Assembly (NCBI GenBank): GCA_023897205.1
Contig: JAHWDD010000001.1
Coordinates: 5,022,001 to 5,086,000 of the forward strand
Reading direction: 5' to 3'
DNA: 64,000 nt
Source: Exophiala sp. HKRS030
Taxonomy: Eukaryota > Ascomycota > Eurotiomycetes > Chaetothyriales > Herpotrichiellaceae
Position 1 is the stretch's first letter. The number at the start of each line of letters is the position of its first letter. A program made the translations under genes and the position numbers. Shown one piece after another: positions 42,961 through 53,814 of this stretch. The notes under the pieces are model-generated. The model was not told where the DNA came from. It searched no databases and saw only the letters and a program-made list of their open reading frames with translations.

Positions 42961-43722
42961 AAATCATCAAGCAAGATAGCGATGGTGTTGAATCACATCT
43001 GGTCGTTGCTCTGACTCAAAAACTGCTAGGCCAGATCACACTGTTCCCACAGCCACTTTCCAGCCCTTTGTTTGTATGGCAGAACTGTGGACTGGTGCTT
43101 TCTCTTCGCATCACTTTGGAACACGACCAATCATGAATCACCAAAGGCCTATATGCGTTTTTGGCCCCTCTCGTATACGTGACATGCCCATGAAGTGTGA
43201 GTAGAGCGCTTCAATGAGTGCTCATAACCAATCAGCAACACCTCCCACATTCTTCCTTGTCACCAGCTTTTTTGTCTTGACTGCTTTCCCAGGGAGTTGA
43301 AGGCGCGACCTGAGATAGGATGCGTCGCCATTCTTCTTGATATCCGTGTCCATGAATCATAACATATTGGCTTTGGCTACATGCTAGAACAATTCTTCGC
43401 CGTCAGACTATTCATAATCCATGCTGCTGCTTGCAGGCGCCAATAGACTTTGCAGAGAAAGGAAAACAGGTGAATGGGAAGAGAATTGGAAAGGGGACTT
43501 TTGGTTCTTTTCAATGTTGAAGGCGGCGTCGCGCCTAGCGTTGATACATAGGAGACTGATTGACATAGGCAAGATCTGCTTATATAATATGCAGTGCACG
43601 TGACCACAAACTTTGTCGTCGCAGGCCCCAACTGAGGAAACAAGTGCGAATGGGATCATCACGACAATCGTTGAGAGTACGGAGGACCCCTCTCATATTC
43701 TACTCGTACCACAACCTTTCAT
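42961..43722. other. Gene-free interval
   Basis: DUS2 promoter side. A few short ORFs lack support. Nothing else is seen. Confidence 0.4.
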
Positions 43723-45144
43723 ATGACTGTCGGCCATGCTGCTCGGCCACAGTCTCTGCTACGACGCACTGTATCCTTCGTAACGTTCACCCGAGCCTTC
43801 TGCCACACTCCCCTCAGAATGGCGTCCCTTACTCCCGCCGATAATTCTTCATCTGCCGTCCCTCATGTTCCTATCCCGAAGAATGGCGTCGACTACAGAG
43901 GCAAGATCGTTCTTGCACCAATGGTGCGCTCAGGAGAACTGCCTTCACGTTTGCTAGCCCTGAAATACGGTGCGGATCTAGTTTGGGGACCAGAAACAGT
44001 TGACCGGTCCATGATCGGGACAACTCAACGCACAAACCCTCGTACGGGTTGTGTAGAATGGAGTCGGAACTCGAACAATCAGAATCCAGATGGCCCCGAG
44101 AAAGATTCGGTCATATTTCGCATCGACCCCAAACGAGAATCGGATAGACTGATATACCAGATCGGCACTTCCAACCCTGATTTGGCAGTGCAGGCAGCAA
44201 CGCTTATCGCACCCTATGTACGTGGAGTCGATGTTAATGCAGGTTGCCCGAAACCGTTCTCTACCTGCGGCGGCATGGGAGCTGCTTTACTCAAAACACC
44301 AGACAAGTTATGCGACATCTTGACGACGCTGGTGTCGAAGGTGGGTATACCGTACGAAATTGGCATCAGTGTCAAAATCAGACTGCTCGAAACGCCGGAA
44401 TTGACATCGAGTCTGGTCAACAAACTCTGTAAGACCGGGATCACTGGTCTGACCATACATTGCCGGACAACACCAATGAGGCCGAGAGAACGTGCCATTC
44501 GTGAGCAACTGCGGATGATTGGCGACATATGCAGAAGTCACGGCGTTGCCTGCTTGATGAATGGGGACGTTACATCTCGTGACCAAGGACTCGCTCTTGC
44601 AAAAGAATATGGCGTTGATGGAGCAATGATTGCGACAGCTGCTGAAGCGAACTCGTCCGTTTTTCGATCTGGACAGCAGGGCGGCCTTTTGTATTGGGAG
44701 GAAGTGGTTAAGGAATATATGAAGTTCGCCATCAGCGTTGAAAACAGATACAGGAACACGAAGTTTCTATTATCACAACTTATGCCTGGGAAGAGTCCCA
44801 AATATCAGCGCATTCAGATGTCGAGGAGCTACAGCGAGGCAATAGCCATCCTGGAAATCACGGACTCCGAATTTGTGGAAATGGCCAAAGAAGTCGATCA
44901 TGTCTTGCAACTTGACCTCCCCAGAATGACCAAGGCAGACATGAAGCGGCTCAACAAACAACATGCAAAGGAGAACCAAGCGAAAAACCAAGAAAAGAAG
45001 AGAGCTCTAGAGCAGAGTCATGATCGAGGCACGGAAATTCCGAGTCCAAGCGAAGAACGAATGAAGAAGCAGAAGGCAGAGATAGCGGCAGAAAACGCCG
45101 GCTTTGAAGGTCTTGGACAGGGTGCCATGGCCGTTGCAGTGTGA
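43723..45144 (+). CDS. SMM1: tRNA-dihydrouridine(20) synthase, Dus2/Smm1 type
   Basis: Single-exon 473-residue flavoenzyme that reduces uridine 20 in the tRNA D-loop. After a ~50-residue lead comes KIVLAPMVRSGELPSRLLAL and GADLVWGPETVD, the Dus2-specific start. IYQIGTSNPDLA, DVNAGCPKPFSTCGGMGAAL (with the catalytic Cys) and ISVKIRLLE follow, then ITGLTIHCRT and CLMNGDVTSRDQG, which contribute to the FMN site. The C-terminus is a Lys/Glu-rich helix (KRLNKQHAKENQAKNQEKK). The first ATG gives an Arg-rich, acid-free N-terminus that could target mitochondria. A second ATG at 43819 (MASLTPADN) could yield a cytosolic form. Confidence 0.94.
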   Translation: MTVGHAARPQSLLRRTVSFVTFTRAFCHTPLRMASLTPADNSSSAVPHVPIPKNGVDYRGKIVLAPMVRSGELPSRLLALKYGADLVWGPETVDRSMIGTTQRTNPRTGCVEWSRNSNNQNPDGPEKDSVIFRIDPKRESDRLIYQIGTSNPDLAVQAATLIAPYVRGVDVNAGCPKPFSTCGGMGAALLKTPDKLCDILTTLVSKVGIPYEIGISVKIRLLETPELTSSLVNKLCKTGITGLTIHCRTTPMRPRERAIREQLRMIGDICRSHGVACLMNGDVTSRDQGLALAKEYGVDGAMIATAAEANSSVFRSGQQGGLLYWEEVVKEYMKFAISVENRYRNTKFLLSQLMPGKSPKYQRIQMSRSYSEAIAILEITDSEFVEMAKEVDHVLQLDLPRMTKADMKRLNKQHAKENQAKNQEKKRALEQSHDRGTEIPSPSEERMKKQKAEIAAENAGFEGLGQGAMAVAV

Positions 45145-45872
45145 TCAGTCGACGGCACAGGCCCATTAATATTAATTGACTTCACCATCGGATGATCAAG
45201 ATTTCAGTTTAACAGTTTACTCCAGACGACGTGAACGCGCCAGTGAGCGCGTTGAAATGCCGACCTTGTCCTCGAACGAGGCTGTCAGATGCTATATCAA
45301 GGATTCTATATCCAGCATGACCTAAGCAAAAGGCGAATATGCTGAACCAGCGAACACCAGACCAAGTCCCCGCTGGAGGATCGTCGCCACATCGTCCCAG
45401 TAAGAGCGGCCAGATGTCCTCTCCGTGTCGCTAGATCTTGCGTCACATTGTATAACAGATGCTACATTCTAGCAGGCCTCTCACAACATTGTATGAACAA
45501 TATCAATGAATTTCGAGTTGCAATATTTCTTGTTCCAGCGCCGTGCTCCTCTATGCCTATCCGCCTTGCAGATTCACCTTTATAGATACATATTGAGACA
45601 GAAGACCGGACAACTAACCTAGTCTTCCCGAAACTGAGACCACCACTTAGAGCCAAGTAGCTAATTCCGTTTGCACAGAATCTCCCCAGCGGAAGTTCTG
45701 GATCGTATACAAGCCGCGAGTCCTCGTGGAAGCTCTTGCTTGCGTTGCTGCGTAAGCAATGGTGTCTGACGCACGCTGGACTGTAAACTCGGACTGACGA
45801 ATTTCGAGCGTTTGTACACAGTATCATCGGGCCTGCTACCAATGCCGGTGAAACCTCTTGATGCCGTCTGTT
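45145..45872. other. Gene-free interval between converging genes
   Basis: 3' flanks of SMM1 and MRPL44. Short ORFs look non-coding. Nothing else is seen. Confidence 0.45.
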
Positions 45873-46208
45873 TTATCCTGACAACTCCGCCTTGCGATCC
45901 AGTACTCTGGCATGCCTGTTCACTTCCTCCACGATGTCCTGTAGACTGGTTCTCTTGACTTTCTGTTCCGTGGATGCTGTGGGTTTTGACGCACCCGAAT
46001 CCCAGGTATATTTCAGCGTCTTGCCATCTTTTAACCCAAGCTCCAACGTCGCAGGTGCAGTAGACGTTCGAGCTAATTGTTTTGCGGAGATTTTGATGGA
46101 CTTGTGAGCTTCGGCGGGTAGCAGATTTAGGAATAATCGCGGGACCTTGGAGGCAGCTTGAAATGGATTGAATGCCGTCTTAAGAGTGGTTATGTATGTA
46201 GTTATCAT
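45873..46208 (-). CDS. MRPL44: Mitochondrial large-subunit ribosomal protein mL53
   Basis: Single-exon 111-residue protein matching fungal mL53 (yeast Mrpl44). Marks are MITTYITTLKTAFNPFQAA at the start, then KVPRLFLNLLPAEAHKSIKI. LELGLKDGKTLKYTWDSG follows, with a C-terminal helix VEEVNRHARVLDRKAELSG. This is the usual ITKxxxxxNPF...ARLFL pattern of this thioredoxin-like ribosomal protein, which has no cleavable presequence. It is head-to-head with SEC20 over 392 bases. Confidence 0.9.
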   Translation of the reverse strand: MITTYITTLKTAFNPFQAASKVPRLFLNLLPAEAHKSIKISAKQLARTSTAPATLELGLKDGKTLKYTWDSGASKPTASTEQKVKRTSLQDIVEEVNRHARVLDRKAELSG

Positions 46209-46600
46209 CGTGGGTCAAGTATGTGCTTTTATTGAAATTCTTTGTGCAGTCGTTCGGTCGTTTCGAGATGCTGCTGCGGAAAATAGGTGAGGACTGTTGC
46301 GAGCGAGATGCGTCAAGTTCGACTATGTATTTGCCTCTCTTCAGGAAAATCTTGATCGCTTTTTGTAAATGCTCAGGAGTGTTTCGAGAGTGTGGCGTTG
46401 TTTGCGCTCGTATTGCTGGTCTAGTGCTGGGTGGTGATGGTGGTGGTGGTGCTCAAAAGGATCGCGGAAAATCCCACGCCAAAGAAATTCCGAGGTTTGC
46501 CATGTTTGCATTTCCAGAACAAGCCACGCCAGCATTCACGACACATGGTCACCAGCACCAACCTACCTGTTCATAACGTCACCACTCAACAACTACCAAC
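46209..46600. promoter_or_regulatory. Divergent promoter, MRPL44 / SEC20
   Basis: A GGTGGTGATGGTGGTGGTGGTG purine-rich stretch is at 46430-46452 (described, not a known site). Both genes are housekeeping. No TATA box could be assigned. Confidence 0.35.
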
Positions 46601-47797
46601 ATGTCGCGCTCGCTGCATCAGCGTCTACAGGCGCTTGCAGACTCGTACAAAGACACTTTGAATCTCATACAACAACTCCGAACCTTTTCTGCTGCGTCAT
46701 GCCCTGATGCTAACCCAGACGAACGGAGAGTCGACCTTGCAAGCGAAATCCACGACGGTTTGAAAGAGCAGGAGGACACGCTGGAGATACTGAGACAAGA
46801 ACTAGACGATGACTCAATACCCATGCAACGACGAGCTTCGCTTGCAGGCGGGGACCGGGAAAACGAGCGTGAGCGAAACGCAGACTTGTTGGCTCGACTG
46901 ACAGAAGATCTGAAAAGCGCGCGTGGCCACTTCCGGAGGGCGCAGCTTGTGGCGAAACGAACGGCCAACACTGAGAAGAGAAAGGAGCGGGAACAATTAT
47001 TTGCAGACCGGAAGGGTGACGGCAGCCATGCACGATTTCGGCCTACACACGATAAGTTGACGCAGGATGAGCTGGCCGAACGGGCCTCCGAAGACGTGAC
47101 CATGGCATTGCGACGGGTGCACGCGCAGATGGAGGCAGAAGTGTCGCGCGGTCAATTCGCCCAACAGACCCTCGACGAGAGTCAAGAGGCGCTGAAGAGT
47201 CTGAACGAGAGCTACAGTGGGACGACGGACCTGCTGAAGGCCTCGAGGGGGTTCGTGAGCCAACTGGTGCGCAGCAACAAGTCGGACACGTGGTTCTTGA
47301 AGAGCTCGTTCTACATCCTGGCGGTGACGATAGTCTGGCTGATCTTCAGACGGCTTCTGTACGGACCTTTGATACTCTTTGTTTGGTGGCCGCTCCGCGC
47401 GATGTGGTGGTTCACCCTGACGAGCTTGGGGGCGATTGGCCTCGGGAAGCCCGAGTTGGCCTCGGAGCCTATGCCGAAACCGACCATGTCGATATCCATG
47501 CCTGGGGTGAACGCGAGAGGAATGCCCACGCACAGTTCGGGCATTCATTTCAAGAGTATCAGTTTGGCCCCGAAAGGCGCGGGATGGCATCGACAGCCGG
47601 CGCAGGCCGAACCTTCCCAGGTCATCGAGGAGAGCATGGTGGAGAAGATAGGGCGTTTGACGGAAGAAGGTAAAAGCCTTGAGGATCTCACGGATGAGGA
47701 ACGCGAAGCACAGTCAGAAGAGCAGCCGCGGAATACAAAGAAAAGGATGATGGAAGTGGAGATTGAAACTCCTGTGGCTTCAAAAGACGAACTGTAG
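46601..47797 (+). CDS. SEC20: SNARE Sec20-like protein, Golgi-to-ER retrograde transport
   Basis: Single-exon 398-residue membrane protein. Sec20 is the Qb-type SNARE of the ER that receives COPI vesicles together with Ufe1, Use1 and the Dsl1 tethers. N-terminal helices (LHQRLQALADSYKDTLNLIQ) and the SNARE-like helix LDESQEALKSLNESYSGTTD are visible. LLKASRGFVSQLVRSNKSD leads into a membrane anchor at about residues 233-270 (SFYILAVTIVWLIFRRLLYG...LILFVWW). Charged lumenal sequence then runs to the end, terminating in the exact ER-retrieval signal KDEL (yeast Sec20 ends HDEL). That tail strongly supports the assignment. Confidence 0.93.
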   Translation: MSRSLHQRLQALADSYKDTLNLIQQLRTFSAASCPDANPDERRVDLASEIHDGLKEQEDTLEILRQELDDDSIPMQRRASLAGGDRENERERNADLLARLTEDLKSARGHFRRAQLVAKRTANTEKRKEREQLFADRKGDGSHARFRPTHDKLTQDELAERASEDVTMALRRVHAQMEAEVSRGQFAQQTLDESQEALKSLNESYSGTTDLLKASRGFVSQLVRSNKSDTWFLKSSFYILAVTIVWLIFRRLLYGPLILFVWWPLRAMWWFTLTSLGAIGLGKPELASEPMPKPTMSISMPGVNARGMPTHSSGIHFKSISLAPKGAGWHRQPAQAEPSQVIEESMVEKIGRLTEEGKSLEDLTDEEREAQSEEQPRNTKKRMMEVEIETPVASKDEL

Positions 47798-48182
47798 GAT
47801 GAGTTGGTTGTTGTCCACATTTTGAATAATGAATACCATTCTCCGCTGGAAAAGACTGTTCTAGTAGTAACAGAAAGATGACTGCTCCTTACAACGCTCC
47901 TGAAATGTGGCAGCCTTGTACAGAGTTCTCGTAGCCTTGTCCCTGCATGTGGCGACCGCGCCAAGCCCATTAACGCGACTTTTGAGTCGAGCGCGTCTTG
48001 GATGTTTCCTCATGCATTCAATTGATCGCATGTCTCAGGCGGGCCAAAACGAACCAGCATACCAAATTCGATCTTTCCTCAAGTCTGTCAACGTCTTGTA
48101 CATACACATAGGAATCGAACCGACTCCATCAAGATAAGGACAGCGGCATTGCATCGATTCCAGATTGTGTCGTCCTCCCACG
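47798..48182. other. Gene-free interval
   Basis: SEC20 3' flank and RFC2 promoter. No TATA box or other site could be assigned. Confidence 0.45.
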
Positions 48183-49654
48183 ATGGCCAACTTCTTCGAC
48201 AATAAAGCCCGTGCACAAGCGGCGGCATCGGGCTCAAGTTCGAAACCAAAAGCCAACGATGGCTCCGCCGCCGCCGCTCCTCGAATGGCACCGTGGGTGG
48301 AAAAGTACCGACCAAAGTCGTTAGAGGACGTCCGATCACAAGACCACGTCGTCCAGACACTGAACCGAATGGTCCACGCCTCGAATCTACCGCACCTTCT
48401 ACTCTACGGGCCTCCCGGGACTGGCAAAACGTCGACGATCCTGGCCCTCTGTCGAGAGCTGTTCGGGCCCGAGTTGTTTCATTCGCGGGTACTCGAGTTG
48501 AACGCCAGTGACGAGCGAGGATTGTCCGTGATCAGAGAACGAGTCAAACAATTCGCCGCCCTGCATCTCGTCAGTGCCCCTGCTTCGAAGGAGTATCGAG
48601 ATCGGTACCCGTGTCCGCCGTTCAAGGTGATTATTCTTGACGAGGCCGATTCCTTGACACAAGATGCTCAGGTGAGTACTGACCTTTTACTTCGTGCCAT
48701 ATGCAATGTCGCTAGACTTGCGCAGCTAATGTATCGGAATAGGGCGCTTTGAGACGAGTAATGGAGATCCATAGCAAAATCACCCGATTTTGTCTTTGTT
48801 GTAACTACGTCTCGTAAGTATGCCGTACTCATACCCTTCGCCTCCTGCGTACCCGTTTGCCTTGTTGTCCATCTCGAAACATGACTGCCCGTTGACCACC
48901 TACCGAAAGCTAACATATTTTTTTGTCAAGCCGAATAATTGACCCAATTGCATCTCGATGCTCCAAATTCCGTTTCAAAGCGTTGGAGGGTGACCAAGCA
49001 TCGTCACGGATTCAACAGATCCTAGCTACGGAAAACGTCAAATACGACGACGGCGTGATCGAACGGGCTTTGAAAGTATCGGACGGCGATCTCAGAAGGG
49101 CCATCAATTTGCTTCAGAGCGCCGCTCGATTAGTCGGAGCGACGCCCACACCAAATCAAACATCCACAAACGGTCAAAGTGGAACAGCCTCCTCGGCCAA
49201 CAAAAAGACATCAAAGACCATCCCGGACGATTCGGACGAGGAAATGGGCGGAGTTGGTGACAATGATGATGTTGCTGTCGGAGACGGCGCCGCTGCCGCC
49301 CCTTTGACAGAAGAGTCCAAGAGTATCAAAGTCTCCGACATTGACGAGATCGCAGGAACGTTCCCGCCCGACCTGACGGACAGACTGGTCGAGGTCCTGC
49401 AAAAGGGCAACACTCGGAACTACGACGCCATCGCGGCCGAGATCACCGACATCGCCGCGTCGGGGTACGCGGCGAACGAGGTGTTGGCGAGTCTACACTC
49501 CAAACTCGTGTTCGATGACCTGATCGACTCGAGGAAGAGGTACAAGCTCACGCAGACGTTTTCGGAATTCGACAAGAGGTTGGTCGACGGGGTGGATGAG
49601 CATCTCGCGCTGCTCGATCTGTCGTGTCAATTGGCCGGTGTTTTGGCCGCGTGA
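48183..49654 (+). CDS. RFC2: Replication factor C subunit (yeast Rfc2 / human RFC4)
   Basis: Predicted 427-residue subunit of the clamp loader that places PCNA on primed DNA. Exons are 48183-48671, 48743-48813 and 48931-49654, with introns of 71 and 117 bp. RFC boxes are [15 protein letters not shown], Walker [10 protein letters not shown], Walker B LDEAD and sensor-like [36 protein letters not shown] carries the arginine-finger SRC motif. SKI and CNYVSRIID are rebuilt across both introns and identify the Rfc2 type. An Asn/Ser/Gly-rich and acidic insert ([15 protein letters not shown]) lies between the AAA+ core and the collar domain, longer than in yeast. Confidence 0.96.
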
Positions 49655-50303
49655 GAGACGAGTGAGCCTGTTCGAGTCAAGATCAGGCTGGGCCTCGACC
49701 CGGGTACTCCAAGAGAGAGCACCAGTAAATGTCACAGACACGGACGAGAACAAAAGGGGTGTGGTTTGGGTGGGTCGTAGAGAGGAAGTACTCAAGCATC
49801 AGCGATTGGCGTTGTTGTTGGGGGGGGGGGCATTCGAACAACAGGGTATCTAGATTCTTTGATACGAATGAACGGTTCTTGAAAAATTCTCTTTTCAAGA
49901 GCCTCAGTCCGGATCCCGATGATGACACACACGTCAACCTGCTGGGTCTTTATGTCAAGGAACCAAACTCACGTGGTTCTCGGAAGATATATCGTTTTGA
50001 AGGCAACCTCTGAAAAAAAAAGATGGAACGTGAAAAGTGAACTGTCAATAAATGTACAAACAAAATACGAGCTAAATACCCCGTACTACGGAAGAATCGA
50101 GGAATCTGAAAGTCCTTGGGAAAATACTGACTGCATTCGAGTACAAAGTTTGCACAATTTACTTCTGTGAGCACATACACACATGTACACGCACCGCACC
50201 AAGCACACGTCCGTAGCCCCTCCCCAGTGTGGTCTCTGCCGATGAAGATATGTTCTGGGATAGGATGTGTGGGAGTCGTGCTTGTTTGGCCACGTTACTG
50301 TAC
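49655..50303. other. Gene-free interval between converging genes
   Basis: 3' flanks of RFC2 and the permease. A G-run of about ten lies near 49819-49828. Nothing else is seen. Confidence 0.45.
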
Positions 50304-52204
50304 CTACACCTCCACGGCCTTGTCGGGGCCCTTGGTGCTCGAAGCGGCGAGCATGTCCGACTCGGAGCCGGCAGCACCGCCATCCTCCTTGCCCTCGAGG
50401 ACGTTCCCTTCCCGGCCCAACATCTGGTGGGCGATGTTGACCTTGGGGCCCGTGAACCACTTGTGGGCGTCGACGACCCACCAGACCAGGGCCAAGAGCA
50501 TGGGGCCACCCCAGACCAGACAGGTCCAGTTCATGCCCGAGGCGTCGAGGTCGGAACCCGTCAGGCTGGGCAGACACAGGATCGGGATCATGAGGGCGGT
50601 GAAGCAGGTTGACAACACACCGATCGGGTAAGAGTACTTGCCCAGGTGCCAGGGCCCCCGGCGGAATCGGTTGCCGACGAAAAAGGTCCGGATGGTGATG
50701 GGGATGGTGAAGGCGACAAAGGCACCGATGGCACCGACGCTGAAGATGGCCCCGATGGAGGCCGTGCCGCCGAACAGGAGCAAGGTGCAACAGATGCCGA
50801 TGGCGCAGTTGAACCACACCGCGTTCACGGGCGTCTTGGTGTAAGGGTTGACTTGCTTCCACCAGCGAGAGCCGGGGAAGCAGCCGTCTCGGGCGTAGGC
50901 GAAGGTGACACGAGACGCGGCGATCATGCACCCCTGGCCCATGGAGAAGCCGCAGACGATGGTCAGGGCGAGCATGGCCATGGCCGTCTTTTGGGGTAGG
51001 ATCTCGATCAGGTAAGACGCCCAGGGTTGACCCAGGTCCGAGCCCAGGACGGCGTCAATGTCGATGACGGTGTAGGCGACGACGAGTTGGAGGAACCAGC
51101 CCATCAGCCCGCCAAAGGCCGAGGTCATGACGATAGCGCGAGGGCTGGCGATGTTGGCGTTGCTGCACTCCTCGGCCAGGTGGAATGGCGCATCGTAGCC
51201 AGACATGGTCCAGATGACGGCGATGAAGGACATGAGGATCGCGACGCCGTTGGGGAAGTCGGTGCCCACGTGGAAGTTGCCCCAGACCGTGCTGCTCTTG
51301 GTGAAGCGAGGGAGACCCTGGTCCGGTCGAGTCGTGGCTGCGGGGATGGTGATGATGACAATAATCAGGGCGATGATGTTGAACGTGCTCCCGTACGAGT
51401 TGAACGTGGCGATCCACCGCGTCGGCATGGACGAAATCATGGCGTGGATGATCATGAGGAGCGTCGAAAGAAGAAAAACTTGATAGTTGGACGGCACGTA
51501 GGACGGGTCGTTGATGGATCCGGCCGCGAGGATCATGGACGCGAGTGCGTAGTCGACTGACGGCGCGCCTGTGACTTGGGCGAGCCAGTTCGACCAGCCT
51601 GTTATCCAGGATGCTAAAGGACCGTAGCCCGATGGTGCGAGCACTGCTGAGGCATAGTATAATCCACCAGATGTCGGCATGGACGAACATAGTTCGGCTA
51701 TTTCGGAAAAACGTGAATGAGTGGTGAAGAATGTTCTAGGGAAATGTGTACTTACCCATGCCCATGGCGATACATTGAATGAACCCCATTGCGATCAACC
51801 ATCCCCAAACCATACCGGGTGTACCTGCGTAACCCATGCCATAAGACAAAGTCGATGCGAAGGAAGGGAGTAGTCCAAGCACGGCGAAGGATACACAAAA
51901 GGACGTCCAGAGAGAGAATTCACGTTTGAACTCGGGTCTATCATTTTGATTTGGACCAGTCAGTACACAACATATTACTCCGTATACGTGGTCTTGGTAA
52001 AGGGTAGAGAGGATGGGAGAGCGAGAGACAGGGAAAGAGGGATTCTCACTTGTAACCCAGAGCAGCGAGGACTTCTTCATCGGCAGTCAATTCCCTGTCG
52101 TAGATGGGTATTTCACCAGCGGAGAGGACAGAGGTCACTGGTTCTTCGGCGACGGATTTGCGATGCATGCCAGATGCGGTGCTGGGATTGCGCTCTGCGC
52201 TCAT
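50304..52204 (-). CDS. APC-family permease, GABA/choline/amino-acid type
   Basis: Predicted 576-residue plasma-membrane permease. Exons are 52204-52050, 51937-51756 and 51697-50304, with introns of 112 and 58 bp. A cytoplasmic lead (SAGEIPIYDRELTADEEVLA) leads to LGYKPEFKREFSLWTSF. The consensus amphipathic region AELCSSMPTSGGLYYASAVL, rebuilt over intron 2, is the Uga4/Hnm1-type hallmark. Twelve membrane segments follow, among them SFIAVIWTMSGYDAPFHLAEE, a substrate-contact region in this group. The C-terminus is acidic and Ser-rich. Substrate among GABA, choline and other amino acids cannot be separated by eye. Intron 1 carries one exact TACTCCGTA (51976-51984). Confidence 0.92.
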
Positions 52205-53814
52205 GATGACGGCGGCGGCGGGGGCGGTTTGTTGTTTGGTGGCACTGATATTGGTGTTTGGGGGTTGTTATGTATATGCATGGACTGAGGGTCGATCGGC
52301 TGGATCACCACCGTATACGAGGGTCTGTATCGATGGAATGGAGAGGAGGTTGGTTATGGAAAGAATCACTGGTAGGACGACGAGTGTATGAGAGTACGAG
52401 TGCTCGTCCACCAAGTTTTCAAGTTGGATGTAAGGGAGTATGTAGTATATATATCAAAGTCTCGGAGATAATAAAGAAAATACAGAGTAGGCGAGAGGTT
52501 GATGATATGCTGTACGGATACAAGAGTAAGCAAGGGAGCTTTGAACACAACCGTCATCTAGACCCTTATAGTAAGTTCAATGATAGCAGGCCATGCGACA
52601 GCAAGTAATAGGCGACGCGAGAGAGAGAGAGGGAGGGAGATTGCCTCCCCGCCTCTCTGGTCGAGATAGACTAGAGCTCGATGAGGAAACTTGACGCTCT
52701 CTTTATCGGAGGCGAGCGATGATGAAGGCGAGGAAAGTTGGTGAGTGGCTGAAGAAGCGAGAATGTCAAGAGATAAGAAGAATTGAGGAGTAAGATGGCC
52801 CTGGCTCACCGGCTGACTCGATACGGGTGGCCTATACGAGTGCTTATAGGGTACTTTGACCCCCTAACGGTGCTCCCCCGGAATATTAGTTCCAGGTGGT
52901 CGACGGGAGTCAAGGAATAGGTGCCGTTGAGTACCCACTCCTCCCCCGGCGCCAACTGACGCTTATCTTTGGAGTCTATAATGATGCCTATCAAGTTACT
53001 CCTTCTGCTAAGATATTCCCGTAGTATCCGTATTTTGTACAAGCGTTCTTACCCCATAAACATGTGCCACGAGGTCAACCAGGGACCTCAGACTTCGATA
53101 CTGTACACCTCATACATAAACAGGAATACGTATGGCTTTATAATCTCCAGGTTATTGTCGTCTCGAGTCAGTATGAACAATGAATGCGAATTCTTTTTGC
53201 TCGACCGTCGAGCGATAGGGAAGCATTTGATTACACCCTCTTATTTGTCCTTATCATGTCAAAATCCCAGCTACGCCTTAAAGGTATCCTCTTTTGGTGG
53301 CAATGTTACCTGATCATATCGACTGTATATCACTCGTATCTATCCTTCGCCGATTTTACCGAGTACACAATGCACAATTGCATCCTGTGCTCATGCTGAG
53401 TGTCCGCCATGCATCGGGAACACCAGTTAAATCACCTTGAACCGACAAGTAGCGGGAAGATCTCGGATCTGCACACGTCCTCCTCGCAGCTGAACCGGAC
53501 TATCATCTCCCAGGTCGCCTGTTCTTTCCCGATAAAGCCAAACAACTCTATCCCAAATCAAGTACATCTATCCATCCGCCTCAATCTTCAACAGGAGTGT
53601 TGTTGCTTCTGCGACACACAAGAAACAAAAAGAAGAAAAAAAAGAGGCAATCTTGCAGGGGTATCATCATACGATCAGAATTAAAATATCTATACATGGT
53701 ACAAGGTCATAGGCGCGTATATCCATCCACTCCTCCCGCTGTACAATCTATACTCCAATGAGTAAGTGTAGCCAAAGACAGCCAGAAAAAAAGACACAAG
53801 CCAGTCGAGATCCT
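52205..53814. other. 1.6-kb gene-free interval
   Basis: Permease promoter and lipase 3' flank. A (GA)n microsatellite grading into GGGA lies at 52618-52640. Short ORFs at 52969-53684 lack support. Confidence 0.45.

Noticed and set aside
51027..51560. Plus-strand ORF opposite the permease
   Set aside because: Antisense shadow of a GC-rich membrane-protein exon.
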